DNA of 64,000 nt from Poindextera sp965277425 (GTDB lineage Bacteria > Pseudomonadota > Alphaproteobacteria > Caulobacterales > Caulobacteraceae): positions 1,240,001 to 1,304,000 of the forward strand of contig CBDICR010000007.1 of NCBI GenBank assembly GCA_965277425.1. The letters are read 5' to 3'. Position numbers and translations under genes: made by a program. Shown one piece after another: positions 1 through 8,180 of the stretch (its first letter is position 1; every line of letters begins with the position of its first letter). The notes under the pieces are model-generated. The model saw nothing but the letters and a program-made list of their open reading frames with translations, made no database searches and was not told the origin of the DNA.

Positions 1-118
1 CCGATCCAGCGACGAGACCGCCTGGACCGGCGTTGACGTTAACGCGGGGATTGGAGTCGGCAAAGTCGCCCGGCAGCGCGACTGCGGGGCCGGCGTAGAC
101 CTGAGTTTGAAAAGGCAT
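1..118 (-). CDS. Phage structural cement (capsid decoration) protein, N-terminal fragment
   Basis: Only the first 39 codons are in the window. The start MPFQTQVYAGPAVALPGDFA, followed by SNPRVNVNAGPGGLVAG, resembles the N-terminus of the phage structural cement/Gp24-like family that stabilises capsids. A strong Shine-Dalgarno (TAAAGGAGGG) precedes the ATG at 118. It lies just downstream of the protease/scaffold gene, where decoration and major capsid genes usually sit. The family call is recall from a short fragment. Confidence 0.6.
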   Translation of the reverse strand, partial: MPFQTQVYAGPAVALPGDFADSNPRVNVNAGPGGLVAGS

Positions 119-154
119 TTGTGGTCGCCCTCCTTTAGGCGTTGATGGGTGGGC

Positions 155-964
155 TTAGGCGTTGATGCGCGCGGCTTCGGGATACCGCTCGGCAAAGCTG
201 GCGGCCGCCTTGGCGTCCATACCCAGACGCTCCGTAGACGGAGCCTTCTTTTCCCCGGGCTTGGCTTGGAGGCCGAGGATCACCGGCAGCGCCGAGGCAT
301 GCACGCTATCGATGTTGGGGACATTCATCGTCTTCAAAGCGGTGCGATAGACCTGCTCGGCGCTGTCGCAGGTGACCGCGAGATTGCCAACGTAGGGGCG
401 CACCGCGTTCTCGGCATCGCGGATTTCCCGCTGCGTCCTGACAGCCTCAGCGGCGCCCGCGGCTGCGCCGTCGGCCGACGCCCTCTTCACCGCCTCGCTG
501 ATCGCGGCGTCCATGGCCGTTTTGGTGACCATGTCTTGAGCGGGGACATAGTCGTCGTCGTCGCCATCATCGACGTCTTGCTTGGCGGCCGCCTTCGCTT
601 TCGCAACAGCGGCCTTTTCCTTCTTCAGACGCGCGGCCTTCTCTTCGTCAGTCTCGGCGCCGTCTTCGCCGGCCGGTTTCTTGGCCGGAACTTCGGCCGC
701 ATCTTCGGCCGGGACGTAAGCCGCCATCGAATCCAAGGCCAGATGTACGTCATCGAGCTTGGCGTCGGCCGCCAGCTTGCCCTCGCAGGCCTTAGCGATC
801 GCGGCGCGGATTTCCGGCTGCTTCTCAGTGTAGTTCTTCGCAGTCACGCCATTGAAGGCGCCCGTCAGGTCAACCTTCGCGTCCTGAGCGAGCTTAGGCG
901 CCAGCAGAGCGATGACCGCTCCCTGGGCCATTGCCGCTTTGCGCGTAAGCACGGTTTTGCTCAT
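155..964 (-). CDS. Internal in-frame scaffold protein nested in the protease gene
   Basis: An in-frame ATG at 964 (MSKTVLTRKAAMAQGAVIAL) is preceded by TTTGGAGATAATCGCT, a good Shine-Dalgarno at normal spacing inside coding sequence. Translation from here gives 269 aa containing only the coiled-coil scaffold part. This is the arrangement known from lambda C/Nu3. What is seen is the ribosome site and the domain border; production of a separate protein is inferred. Confidence 0.5.
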   Translation of the reverse strand: MSKTVLTRKAAMAQGAVIALLAPKLAQDAKVDLTGAFNGVTAKNYTEKQPEIRAAIAKACEGKLAADAKLDDVHLALDSMAAYVPAEDAAEVPAKKPAGEDGAETDEEKAARLKKEKAAVAKAKAAAKQDVDDGDDDDYVPAQDMVTKTAMDAAISEAVKRASADGAAAGAAEAVRTQREIRDAENAVRPYVGNLAVTCDSAEQVYRTALKTMNVPNIDSVHASALPVILGLQAKPGEKKAPSTERLGMDAKAAASFAERYPEAARINA

Positions 965-1570
965 AGCGATTATCTCCAAATTTTCGGTGCTATCGCCGAC
1001 GACCACATCGGCCCCGGCCCTGCCTTCTTTCACGAGCGCGACGTGATTGAATTTTATGTCGCGCATCACCCCGTCGTAGGGCTGTCCCTCGTACGTTCCA
1101 GGAGTCATGTCGGGGCGATAATGGTATCCGCTCGACAGTTCTTTCTTCGCCTCGGACTCGACGTCACGAATGGCGTCTCCAGCCCAGATCGAGAGGCTGT
1201 TCTTCAGGAACGGGTGTTCAAAGACTGCATCCGTCCCGGTCGAGCCTACCGTCGCGGCCGGCTGGTGATCCTGGGCGTTTACGGGGACGTGACGCTTCAG
1301 CAGCTGCTTATTGTTGGACGTGGCCGCCGCCTTGCGAAGCTCCTCCGGGTCCCGGAGCATGTTGTAGATTTTCTCGCCGTCGAGCCCGAGGGTTCTCCAG
1401 CCGGGAATCTCATGCCCGACGTAGGGGCAGACATTGGCCTTAGAGATGTTTGCCAGGGCGACATGCAGGACACCGTCATGGTCCTTGGTTCGCACCGATC
1501 CGGCATAGTCGAAGGCGATACCCTCAAGGGTGATTTCGTCGCCAAGCCGATCGAGCACTGCAGTGGTCAT
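155..1570 (-). CDS. Prohead protease (DUF2213) with C-terminal scaffold region
   Basis: 471 aa. Residues 1 to about 195 match the DUF2213 prohead protease type (opening MTTAVLDRLGDEITLEG, later FNHVALVKEGRAGADVVVGD), thought to cut scaffold and capsid precursor during head maturation. From about residue 203 the protein becomes alanine-, lysine- and glutamate-rich with predicted coiled coil (EEKAARLKKEKAAVAKAK), as expected for an internal scaffold. An ATG with its own ribosome site lies at residue 203 (see 155-964), so the gene probably makes both a protease-scaffold fusion and free scaffold, as lambda C/Nu3 does. A 13-bp direct repeat (135-147 and 155-167) spans the stop codon. Confidence 0.8.
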   Translation of the reverse strand: MTTAVLDRLGDEITLEGIAFDYAGSVRTKDHDGVLHVALANISKANVCPYVGHEIPGWRTLGLDGEKIYNMLRDPEELRKAAATSNNKQLLKRHVPVNAQDHQPAATVGSTGTDAVFEHPFLKNSLSIWAGDAIRDVESEAKKELSSGYHYRPDMTPGTYEGQPYDGVMRDIKFNHVALVKEGRAGADVVVGDSTENLEIIAMSKTVLTRKAAMAQGAVIALLAPKLAQDAKVDLTGAFNGVTAKNYTEKQPEIRAAIAKACEGKLAADAKLDDVHLALDSMAAYVPAEDAAEVPAKKPAGEDGAETDEEKAARLKKEKAAVAKAKAAAKQDVDDGDDDDYVPAQDMVTKTAMDAAISEAVKRASADGAAAGAAEAVRTQREIRDAENAVRPYVGNLAVTCDSAEQVYRTALKTMNVPNIDSVHASALPVILGLQAKPGEKKAPSTERLGMDAKAAASFAERYPEAARINA

Positions 1571-1599
1571 GGCGCTCCCTCCGCTGTAGCATCCGCACT

Positions 1600-1848
1600 G
1601 TGAAGCCGACGCCCGACGAGTTGATCGAGGACCTACGCGAACTCGCCGACATCAGTGCGATGGCCGTCTGGCCGGACATCCCCGTCGAGGAGGTTGTCGA
1701 GTGGGAGGCGGCGGACTTCATTGAAGCCGCAGTCCCGGTGCTGACGGAGATCGCCAAGCGAGACAATGATCTGGGTCGAAGAGCGAAAGCGCTCTTGGTT
1801 GGCGACTATCCGGCTACGAAGCCCGAGCGAGACAGTGACGAAGACTGA
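1600..1848 (+). CDS. Small acidic phage protein, unknown function
   Basis: 82 aa from a GTG start, opposite in strand to the head genes on both sides and exactly filling the gap between them. The sequence (MKPTPDELIEDLRELADISA, later EWEAADFIEAAVPVLTEIA) is acidic, helical and free of low complexity, and looks like a true protein rather than a shadow frame. No family recognised. No strong ribosome site is seen. Could be a late-inserted small gene (moron). Confidence 0.55.
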   Translation: MKPTPDELIEDLRELADISAMAVWPDIPVEEVVEWEAADFIEAAVPVLTEIAKRDNDLGRRAKALLVGDYPATKPERDSDED

Positions 1849-1857
1849 TCGATCCTG

Positions 1858-2679
1858 TCATAAGCCCGGAACGATCGGCGCCGCGAAGCACCGGCAATTC
1901 CAGATCGCGCCAGGCAACGCGTGGTGGCCAGGATCGCACTCAGGCGGATCGTCCCACCTGAAGACCTTGCCATCGAGCGCCCGGTGACTTTCCCTCACGT
2001 CGCTATCACCAGCCGTACGCCACTGGAACTGCGTCGACCCGATATGCTCTGCCCTGGCTTTGGTCAGCTCCGTCGATGTGCGGCCGACTTCAGTTCGGGC
2101 GATAAGGTTCGCCCTCGATGCGGTGACGTGGCCGGAGCGCCTGATCTCCACCGCGATCTCGCTGGCCCGCGCGCCGTTCGCGATACCCTCGAGCGTGAGC
2201 TTGTGCACCCGCTCCGCCGCGTCGATCGGCAGCGACGTGATCAGCCGCACCTGCTCGGCCATACGGGCCTGCATGATAGCGCCGGTGGGCGCGTCCATGA
2301 CCTCGATGCCCAAGAGCCGACCCATGTCCTTCGATGTTAGCCGCCACGCCTTGCGGTCTCGCGCGGCCACCTCGGCGACCATCCGCTTGCCGACCGAAGC
2401 CGCCCATGGCTCCAGCACCCGAGCATACCGTCCAAGCGCCTCGCTAATTAGGTCAGCGGACGCCGTATCGCCCGGCGACCACATGCCGTTGATCAGGTCG
2501 CCAATCTGTTTGGCGACCTGTCGCAATTGGCGGGCGTACTGCGTCTCGGCCTTCCGTGCCCGTATGAACTCGGACTGCGGCGACGGGACTTTCCGATCGA
2601 GGGTGAGGCCTGGTCTAGCGTGAAGGCCGGGGGACGTCGGAAGGCCAGTATTGCGCATCGGGCGCATGTTCGAACTCAT
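1858..2679 (-). CDS. Phage head morphogenesis protein (Mu gpF / SPP1 gp7-like)
   Basis: 273 aa from the ATG at 2679, chosen because GAGGGGG lies just upstream and because the longer reading upstream overlaps another small gene (2615-2785) and has shadow-like composition. The C-terminus carries the family signature: TSRANLIARTEVGRTSTE about the middle, then QFQWRTAGDSDVRESHRALDG, and the terminal PGAIWNCRCFAAPI with the conserved NCRC. Minor head proteins of this family associate with the portal and aid DNA packaging or ejection. It lies after the portal gene as usual. Confidence 0.85.
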   Translation of the reverse strand: MSSNMRPMRNTGLPTSPGLHARPGLTLDRKVPSPQSEFIRARKAETQYARQLRQVAKQIGDLINGMWSPGDTASADLISEALGRYARVLEPWAASVGKRMVAEVAARDRKAWRLTSKDMGRLLGIEVMDAPTGAIMQARMAEQVRLITSLPIDAAERVHKLTLEGIANGARASEIAVEIRRSGHVTASRANLIARTEVGRTSTELTKARAEHIGSTQFQWRTAGDSDVRESHRALDGKVFRWDDPPECDPGHHALPGAIWNCRCFAAPIVPGL

Positions 2680-2785
2680 CGTCCCCCTCAAGGAAGTCGG
2701 CCATGCCGTCGCGGGCGTTGGGGGGCAACGGCTTGCCCTTTGGCCAGGCATAGACGCTGATGGTTTCGGGCTCGTCCTTGGCCAT
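2615..2785 (-). CDS. Small phage protein between portal and head morphogenesis genes
   Basis: 56 aa, MAKDEPETISVYAWPKGKPL start. The ATG at 2785 lies 4 bp after the portal stop codon, with GGAAG as ribosome site, so translation is probably coupled. It overlaps the start of the head morphogenesis gene in another frame (out-of-phase overlap of 65 bp). The sequence is acidic (FLEGDDEFEHAPDAQYWPSD). No family recognised. Confidence 0.6.
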   Translation of the reverse strand: MAKDEPETISVYAWPKGKPLPPNARDGMADFLEGDDEFEHAPDAQYWPSDVPRPSR

Positions 2786-2789
2786 GCGG

Positions 2790-5075
2790 TCACTTCCTCA
2801 GATAGCCGGTGAGCCTGCTCACCGTCGGCTCGTCACCAAGGTCGAGAATACCATGCCAGGACGTGCCGAGCAGCAGTTTCTTGCCTGCCTCAAGGTCTGA
2901 TAGCGGCCAGATCGCATGCGGATCGCGGCTAGCCAACAATGCCCGCGCGGCGTCGTCGTCAGCGCCCAGATCAAGGTCTCCGGCATCGACCTTCCGCTTC
3001 AGATGCGCGCGCAGCTCGTCCCAAGAATTCTGGTCCGGAGCGTATCCGAACCTCGCCCAGGTATACCCGCCCACGTCCATGTTGGCGTGAATGCTGATCC
3101 GGTCAACGCCGAGCTTTGCAGCCTGGGCGATCTGATCCTCCATCAACGCCTTGGCCTGCCCTCTGCCCTGCCCGGCGATCGTCAGCGTGGTGAAGTCCAT
3201 CTGAACGGGGCGTCCAGTCTCGCGGGTCAGCGTGTATTTCAGGTATGAGCCGCCAGACCCGTTGGCGTCGATCGTGACGGCGTGCTCGGTATTGGATAGT
3301 TTGACACCGTTGACCTCGACGTCCCAGTCCTCATCCGAGGATTGCACGAATCCAGAAGCCACCGCCCTCAGGTCGGAGTTCGTTGCTTTCGGCAGCACCG
3401 CCTTGACGCTCTCATCCTTGCTGCCGCGGCCGATCCCGAAACCCTCGATATTGGCGCCTGGTGCGGCGCCGGAACCGCGACCGAACTGGCCGAGTTTGTT
3501 TCTGGGATGCTTATTCTCCTCCCATTCATCAGAGCCCAGGCGCGGCGCGGTTGGCGCTTGATCCGCCTCGCCCTGCATTGGCAATGACACGTCGCCCAGG
3601 TCGAGCCCGGGATAGGCGGAATCCGGATCGCCGGCGAGCTTGCGCCGAACATCCATGCCGTCCAGCGCGCCAACCTCGACGTATATCTGGTCGGTCTGGG
3701 CTTCACGCAGTTGCATCTCGGCGATCTCGCCTTCGTCCAGACCCCACAACGGCACGAAGTCAAAGGTCAGATCGTCATCGACCTCGCCGAACTCCGACAG
3801 CTGGATCATGTCGATCAGGCGCGTCAGGTTCGGCCGGAAGACGAGTTCTTGCTGGGCGTGAATCCAGTCGTAGAACGCCTTGAGCTCGCCTTCCGAGGAG
3901 GCGTTCAGGCCGGCGGGCGAAATACCCAGGAGGAGCACGATCGGAATGCCGCTGACTGCGGCCATGTGCTCCTGGGCCTGGGCCTGCAGCTGGTCCAGCG
4001 TTCCGAGCGGCGCGGAGACGTTGGTGAACGCTTCATCGTCCTTGTCGATGATCATGATCCCGCGATTGTCTCGCAGGTTATTGAACAGCTCGGCCCGCTT
4101 GAACAGGCTTTCGCCGCCGACCATAAGAGCGTCGCCCAACTCCATCGACAGGACGAAGGTGGAGAACGCTGTTACGATATCGGCAACAGACTGCCGAATT
4201 CGCAACCAGTTATCGACATACGGCTTGCACATCTGCGACATACTGAGGCCGCCAAAACTATAGGCGGGTTTCAGTAGGTCAGAGACCTCACGGCCGATGA
4301 AGGTCTGAAAACGGGTGTGGTGGACTTCCCTGGCCATGACGAACCATGAGGCTGGCTTGTACCAGTCGGGGCGCAGGGGATCGTTAGCGTTATAGTTCGT
4401 CGGGTAAGCCCAAACCGGCTCGACAGCGCGGACGGTCTTGATTGAGCCCTTCGCTATCTTCGCCCGGCTCGTATCGTCATTGCCGGAGCCGATCGACGTT
4501 TTCAGCTCGTCAGTGTCGTCGATGTCGCCAGTATCGATGAAGATGTGACCGCGGCCGAAAAACCCGTCGAGCAGAGCCGCCTTCTGGTAAGCCGCCTGCA
4601 CGCCGAATTTGTCCATCGCACCAAGCAGCTGCGATATCTTGTCGGACTTGTCCTCGTCACCCTTGGCTTTGAAGGCTATCCACTTGCGGGTCATGTGGCG
4701 CGCAAGCGTTTCGCTGATCCTGCGATATTCAGGGCGCTGGGCTAGTTCGGAGAGGTAGGGGTAACCCTGGAACGTCAGGCCGTCGGCAAACATGCCGTTG
4801 ATGGCGGCGCCAGCCCAGAGGCTAAAATCGGCGATCTCCTCGTCCATGGCCATGCCGCCGACACGGGGCGGATGCAGCTTTGGCTCGACCTTGAACGGAT
4901 CGAATGAAACGGCCGGCGCGGAACGCGATCTGGCGACCGCCATATCCATCGCCGCGTTTCGGCGGGCGCGTTCGGTACCGGCCGTAGGCTTAGCCTTGGC
5001 GAACTTAACGGCCTTATCGGGCTTTACTTTGTCGCCCTTGCGCAGCTTTCGCTCGCGCTTTTCGGAAGACTTCAT
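2790..5075 (-). CDS. Phage portal protein (DUF1073 type) with C-terminal GNAT-like domain
   Basis: 761 aa. Residues about 50-490 fit the DUF1073 / Acb1-like N-terminal portal family (MDEEIADFSLWAGAAINGMF; PIVLLLGISPAGLNASSEGE; REAQTDQIYVEVGALDG). Portals form the dodecameric DNA gate of the capsid and dock the terminase. After a linker (DEWEENKHPRNKLGQFGRGS) there is an extra domain of about 190 residues containing AGQGRGQAKALMEDQIAQAA and NMDVGGYTWARFGYAP, which looks like the acetyl-CoA loop and end of a GNAT acetyltransferase fold. Overlaps TerL by 4 bp. Confidence 0.85.
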   Translation of the reverse strand: MKSSEKRERKLRKGDKVKPDKAVKFAKAKPTAGTERARRNAAMDMAVARSRSAPAVSFDPFKVEPKLHPPRVGGMAMDEEIADFSLWAGAAINGMFADGLTFQGYPYLSELAQRPEYRRISETLARHMTRKWIAFKAKGDEDKSDKISQLLGAMDKFGVQAAYQKAALLDGFFGRGHIFIDTGDIDDTDELKTSIGSGNDDTSRAKIAKGSIKTVRAVEPVWAYPTNYNANDPLRPDWYKPASWFVMAREVHHTRFQTFIGREVSDLLKPAYSFGGLSMSQMCKPYVDNWLRIRQSVADIVTAFSTFVLSMELGDALMVGGESLFKRAELFNNLRDNRGIMIIDKDDEAFTNVSAPLGTLDQLQAQAQEHMAAVSGIPIVLLLGISPAGLNASSEGELKAFYDWIHAQQELVFRPNLTRLIDMIQLSEFGEVDDDLTFDFVPLWGLDEGEIAEMQLREAQTDQIYVEVGALDGMDVRRKLAGDPDSAYPGLDLGDVSLPMQGEADQAPTAPRLGSDEWEENKHPRNKLGQFGRGSGAAPGANIEGFGIGRGSKDESVKAVLPKATNSDLRAVASGFVQSSDEDWDVEVNGVKLSNTEHAVTIDANGSGGSYLKYTLTRETGRPVQMDFTTLTIAGQGRGQAKALMEDQIAQAAKLGVDRISIHANMDVGGYTWARFGYAPDQNSWDELRAHLKRKVDAGDLDLGADDDAARALLASRDPHAIWPLSDLEAGKKLLLGTSWHGILDLGDEPTVSRLTGYLRK

Positions 5076-6736
5076 CGACGCATCGGCATCGCGGATCGGC
5101 GGAGCACTTCATCGCTGATGACCATCGTGCGGGTCTCCATGGGCCAGAAGGCCATCATGATGGCGTCGCCGAGGTTGGGTGACTTGGACCCTTCCGGCGT
5201 CTTGTTCACGATCAGCCGAAGCCGGGTACTCTGCCCCGCCGTCGGCTGGCTGAGCTCCTTCTGAATGGAGCGCAGGGCAGGAAGGTCCGAGCCCAAGCTG
5301 ATCAGCTCGTCGGGATCAAACTCGACGCCTTCCCTGACAGCACGAAAGGTCTTCTCAAACCGACGGCGGAGTTGCCACCAGCCCTGCGCCTTTAGGTTGG
5401 CGTAGAAATCCTTATTGAGCGGCGTGTCCTTGTCGCCACGCTCTACGGGCTTTTCTGGATCCAGCACCCCGGCACCGGCGTCCCACGGCACGAACCTGAC
5501 ACCCTTCGGCAGGAGATTGTCATCTGCGAGCCGGTTGATTTCAGCCTTCACACCCGAACCGACGCCGATGCAGTCGTATTGGACGTGCAAACTTCCAAGG
5601 CCAGTAACGGCCGCCACGGCGCGTCGAGCGGTCACTCCGGTATCCCGAACGCCCCACTCCTCGGCCGACTTGAGCACGACGCCCTTACGGGTCACCAGTG
5701 CATTGCGGTCGTTGCCACCGTCGGCGACATCGAGCGCGGCGCACCAGCCGCCATCGTCCCCGAACCCGAGCTTGATGTGAGCATCGATCGCCGCCTCGAC
5801 CCATTCGGCCGGGATGATGACGCCCTCGACCGAGGCCGCGTAGTTGCGATCAACCTCCTGGGCGAAGACGTGGAGCAGGCCGTCGGCTTCCGCGTTCGCG
5901 CGCCTGGCGTCGTGCCATGCCTGCGTCTTGGCGGGATGGTCGCGCCAGTCCATGATGAAGACGCTGGTGCGCCCGATTTCAACCGGCCGATCAGGCGTCC
6001 ACTCAACACCCGCCTCGCGCCGGCGGTGGAAGACGTTCCCCAGTCCGTTGACGGATGAAATATCAATCTGAACCCGGGTATTGTCGCCGAGCGCCGCCTC
6101 GATCTTTTCGGGCCGCTCGTAGTGGGCGCTTTCGTCCTTGAAGTAGATCAGCTTGCGACCACCGCGGCCGATGTTGTCGCCTGCCTCGCCGGTGATCGTC
6201 GCTCCCGTCTCCGGGTTGACGAAGCGCATGTAGGTCATGTGGTCCTTAGGGCTCAGCCCAGCCGGCCAGAACTCCCTTGGCAATCCGTAGATCACCATGC
6301 GCATCTTTTCGAAGATGCTGTCCGGATCGCCGATCTTGTCGACCAGCTGCTCCTTGCGAGAACCCCACCCGACTGCCGCGCCGGGCCAGAACAGCCAGAG
6401 CCAGACCGAAAAGGCCGCACAGACCCATGTCGCGCCCATGTCGCGGCACTTCTCGACCAAACCCGACTGTTCGGCTCGCAGGCACGCCAGCATGAAGCCG
6501 ATCAACTCGCGTTGGCGCTCAAACAGGCAGAAGGGCAGCGAGGCAGGGACGTCCGATCCGGCATTCCTCGGATCGTAGGTCATGCACCAGTGATCGATGA
6601 ACTCGACCGGTCTCGTGCGATAATACTCCCTGGCGCCAACGATTAGCGCCCGATTGCCGCGAAGGCTTAGAAGGCGCTCCTGGCGCCGTGCGAACTCGGC
6701 GACATAGTCAGGTGGCCACGCGTCATTTGCCGTCAC
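5072..6736 (-). CDS. terL: Phage terminase large subunit
   Basis: 554 aa. The ATPase half has an atypical Walker A (EKCRDMGATW, residues 95-104) and a Walker B (LIYFKDESAHYE, about 196-207). The RNase H-like nuclease half shows acidic residues in AALDVADGGND (D336), VQYDCIGVGSGV (D388) and a late NLGDAIMMAF. It cuts concatemeric DNA and pumps it into the prohead through the portal. The upstream TerS overlaps it by 14 bp and the downstream portal by 4 bp, so the three are one operon. Confidence 0.93.
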   Translation of the reverse strand: MTANDAWPPDYVAEFARRQERLLSLRGNRALIVGAREYYRTRPVEFIDHWCMTYDPRNAGSDVPASLPFCLFERQRELIGFMLACLRAEQSGLVEKCRDMGATWVCAAFSVWLWLFWPGAAVGWGSRKEQLVDKIGDPDSIFEKMRMVIYGLPREFWPAGLSPKDHMTYMRFVNPETGATITGEAGDNIGRGGRKLIYFKDESAHYERPEKIEAALGDNTRVQIDISSVNGLGNVFHRRREAGVEWTPDRPVEIGRTSVFIMDWRDHPAKTQAWHDARRANAEADGLLHVFAQEVDRNYAASVEGVIIPAEWVEAAIDAHIKLGFGDDGGWCAALDVADGGNDRNALVTRKGVVLKSAEEWGVRDTGVTARRAVAAVTGLGSLHVQYDCIGVGSGVKAEINRLADDNLLPKGVRFVPWDAGAGVLDPEKPVERGDKDTPLNKDFYANLKAQGWWQLRRRFEKTFRAVREGVEFDPDELISLGSDLPALRSIQKELSQPTAGQSTRLRLIVNKTPEGSKSPNLGDAIMMAFWPMETRTMVISDEVLRRSAMPMRR

Positions 6737-7241
6737 GCAAGCTGTCCGCGTAGGCCTCCGCCGCCTGTTGCGGGGTCATGGTGGCGACGATCATCGGGGC
6801 AAGCGCGGCGCCGTCCTTGCCCGTCAGCTCAGTCCGGCTCATGTCGCGCCAATTTTCCTGATCTCGATTCTTCAGCCAGAAAATGGCCGCAGTCGTGTCA
6901 GGCGGAACATGCTCGACGTAGGGGGCGTAGACCGGCTCAGTCGCGCCGGCGGGCATGAAGATTTTTACGGCGTCGTAGCTGTATCCAACGGCCCGGTGGA
7001 ACAGTGAGCGCTTGACCCGGTCATCCGGCCCGGATTTCCCGGCCTTTAGGGACTCAAGAAACTCTGGATGCTCATTCTTCCAATTGTTGATCGTGGTCTC
7101 GGTGACGCCGAACAGCGTGGCAATTTCCCGGTCGGTAAATCCGGCCTCGCACGCCTTCTTCGCCTGCTCCACGAACGCCGGCTTGAACGCCGTCGGACGT
7201 CCGGTCTTGGCCTTCTCAGCCGGGTCTTTGCGTGCGGTCAT
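6723..7241 (-). CDS. terS: Phage terminase small subunit
   Basis: 172 aa. Residues about 24-60 form a helix-turn-helix (EAGFTDREIATLFGVTETTI, then NNWKNEHPEF), the DNA-recognition part of this family. The rest would mediate oligomerisation (DDRVKRSLFHRAVGYSYDAV; FWLKNRDQENWRD). It recognises the packaging site and loads TerL, whose gene follows with overlap. The ATG lies 1 bp after the stop of the preceding small gene. Confidence 0.88.
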   Translation of the reverse strand: MTARKDPAEKAKTGRPTAFKPAFVEQAKKACEAGFTDREIATLFGVTETTINNWKNEHPEFLESLKAGKSGPDDRVKRSLFHRAVGYSYDAVKIFMPAGATEPVYAPYVEHVPPDTTAAIFWLKNRDQENWRDMSRTELTGKDGAALAPMIVATMTPQQAAEAYADSLRDGK

Positions 7242-7242
7242 G

Positions 7243-7461
7243 CTACTCTGCGAAACTCGCCCTCACGCCCACCGGATGCCGCTTGGTCGCCGGCGCAGGA
7301 GGCGCCGCCCGTTCCGCCCGCGCCATCAGCCCCCGCCTGATCAGGATTCGGATCGCGACCTGGATGGTGACCTGCTGGGGTTGTTCGTCGATCCAGGCGC
7401 GCACCAAGGCCAGCGTTTCGGGTTCGATGAGTGAGGGCTTGGATTTGCGTGACGTTGCCAT
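7243..7461 (-). CDS. Small basic phage protein upstream of terminase
   Basis: 72 aa from the ATG at 7461, chosen for GAGGAG six bases upstream; a longer reading overlaps the divergent gene at 7546. The middle (VTIQVAIRILIRRGLMARAE) could form a ribbon-helix-helix-like segment, but this is weak. Directly followed by terS with one base between. It may be a regulator or packaging accessory; function unknown. Confidence 0.6.
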   Translation of the reverse strand: MATSRKSKPSLIEPETLALVRAWIDEQPQQVTIQVAIRILIRRGLMARAERAAPPAPATKRHPVGVRASFAE

Positions 7462-7520
7462 ACGCGCTCCTCGTCGGTTTACGCCGCTCGTCTTTTCGTG
7501 GCAGAGAGCTTGGCGACCCG

Positions 7521-7546
7521 TGTATCTCGGTGTATCTTGTGATACA
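7521..7546 (+). promoter_or_regulatory. Putative operator of the ribbon-helix-helix gene: three TGTATC sites
   Basis: TGTATC occurs at 7521-7526 and 7531-7536 and inverted as GATACA at 7541-7546, so the last two form TGTATCTTGTGATACA. It overlaps the ATG at 7546 and a weak -35/-10 pair (TTGGCG 7510, TATCTT 7533, 17-bp spacer). Short repeated half-sites over their own start are typical of RHH autoregulators. Binding is inferred. Confidence 0.5.
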
Positions 7547-7812
7547 TGGAAGCCAAGCCGAAGCCGTTCAACGTGAAGCTCACGGATGCCGAGCGGTTGA
7601 AGCTCGAAGAGCATCGGCGGCGGCTCGGTCTGAAGTCCAACGCCGAGGTACTGCGCTATTGGATCAACCAGGACTTCGCGCCGGATTCGGCTGCGGTGCG
7701 GGCCAGAGCCGCTGACCTCGCGCGTGGCGCTAGGCCCGACCGGTTGACCATGAAGGATATTCGCGGCGATTTCCAGACCAGGCTCAAGCCGGACAAGGGA
7801 GCGAAGAGGTGA
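7546..7812 (+). CDS. Ribbon-helix-helix (CopG/Arc-type) regulator
   Basis: 88 aa. The N-terminal KPKPFNVKLTDAERLKLEEH and RRRLGLKSNAEVLRYWINQD match the strand-helix-helix pattern of small RHH DNA-binding proteins; the C-terminal 35 residues are basic and probably flexible. It is divergent from the terminase operon, and its start codon sits inside a repeated operator-like site, so it may control itself and the divergent genes. Its stop overlaps the next start by 4 bp (GTGA). Confidence 0.65.
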   Translation: MEAKPKPFNVKLTDAERLKLEEHRRRLGLKSNAEVLRYWINQDFAPDSAAVRARAADLARGARPDRLTMKDIRGDFQTRLKPDKGAKR

Positions 7813-8180
7813 ACGTCGAATTCAGCCCTAGCGGCACCATCGTCGCGACCCGGACCGACGCTGGTGGACGCCTCTATCTCGCCAACGTCTGGCCAAGCGG
7901 TCTGCCCATATGGACGGCGGCGGCCGCGGTAATCAGCCCTGGCTTCGAGAGCAGTCTGCGCTTCGGCCGATCCCCCGAGATCGCCCTGCGCAGGGCCATA
8001 CACGCGATCAAGGCGCGCGCTGTCCGGAAAACCTTCACTCCCAAGAAGCCATCGATGCGGCCGCCGCGCCGCTACTGGGTGCGCGCCTTTCAAAGGTCGA
8101 GTTGCGCGATGTCGGCGCTGCCGTTCGCGAGAGATGCGACCATATATTTCCGAACATTGCGCTCGTGCAGGTTGGCGTGA
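7809..8180 (+). CDS. Hypothetical phage protein, possibly frameshifted with the next frame
   Basis: 123 aa from a GTG that overlaps the RHH stop by 4 bp. Residues 1 to about 75 look like real protein (NVEFSPSGTIVATRTDAGGR; ALRRAIHAIKARAV). From about residue 80 (PSMRPPRRYWVRAFQRSS) the composition turns shadow-like, while the -1 frame reads HSQEAIDAAAAPLLGARLSK and onward. Either two overlapping genes or one gene with an indel or frameshift near 8,020-8,045. No family recognised. Confidence 0.5.
   Translation: MNVEFSPSGTIVATRTDAGGRLYLANVWPSGLPIWTAAAAVISPGFESSLRFGRSPEIALRRAIHAIKARAVRKTFTPKKPSMRPPRRYWVRAFQRSSCAMSALPFARDATIYFRTLRSCRLA

Noticed and set aside
149..1603. Long plus-strand frame antisense to the prohead protease gene
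   Set aside because: Composition is Arg/Leu/Gly-rich shadow sequence; the minus-strand frame has clear family features and a ribosome site.
2680..2793. N-terminal extension of the head morphogenesis protein
   Set aside because: The extension (Pro/Ser/Arg-rich) is out of frame with a better small gene at 2615-2785 and has no ribosome site.
6805..6825. Another copy of the 17-bp repeat (GCGCCGTCCTTGC) in terS
   Set aside because: Match covers only 13 bases and breaks at the conserved last G; it encodes ordinary GKDGAA and is probably chance.
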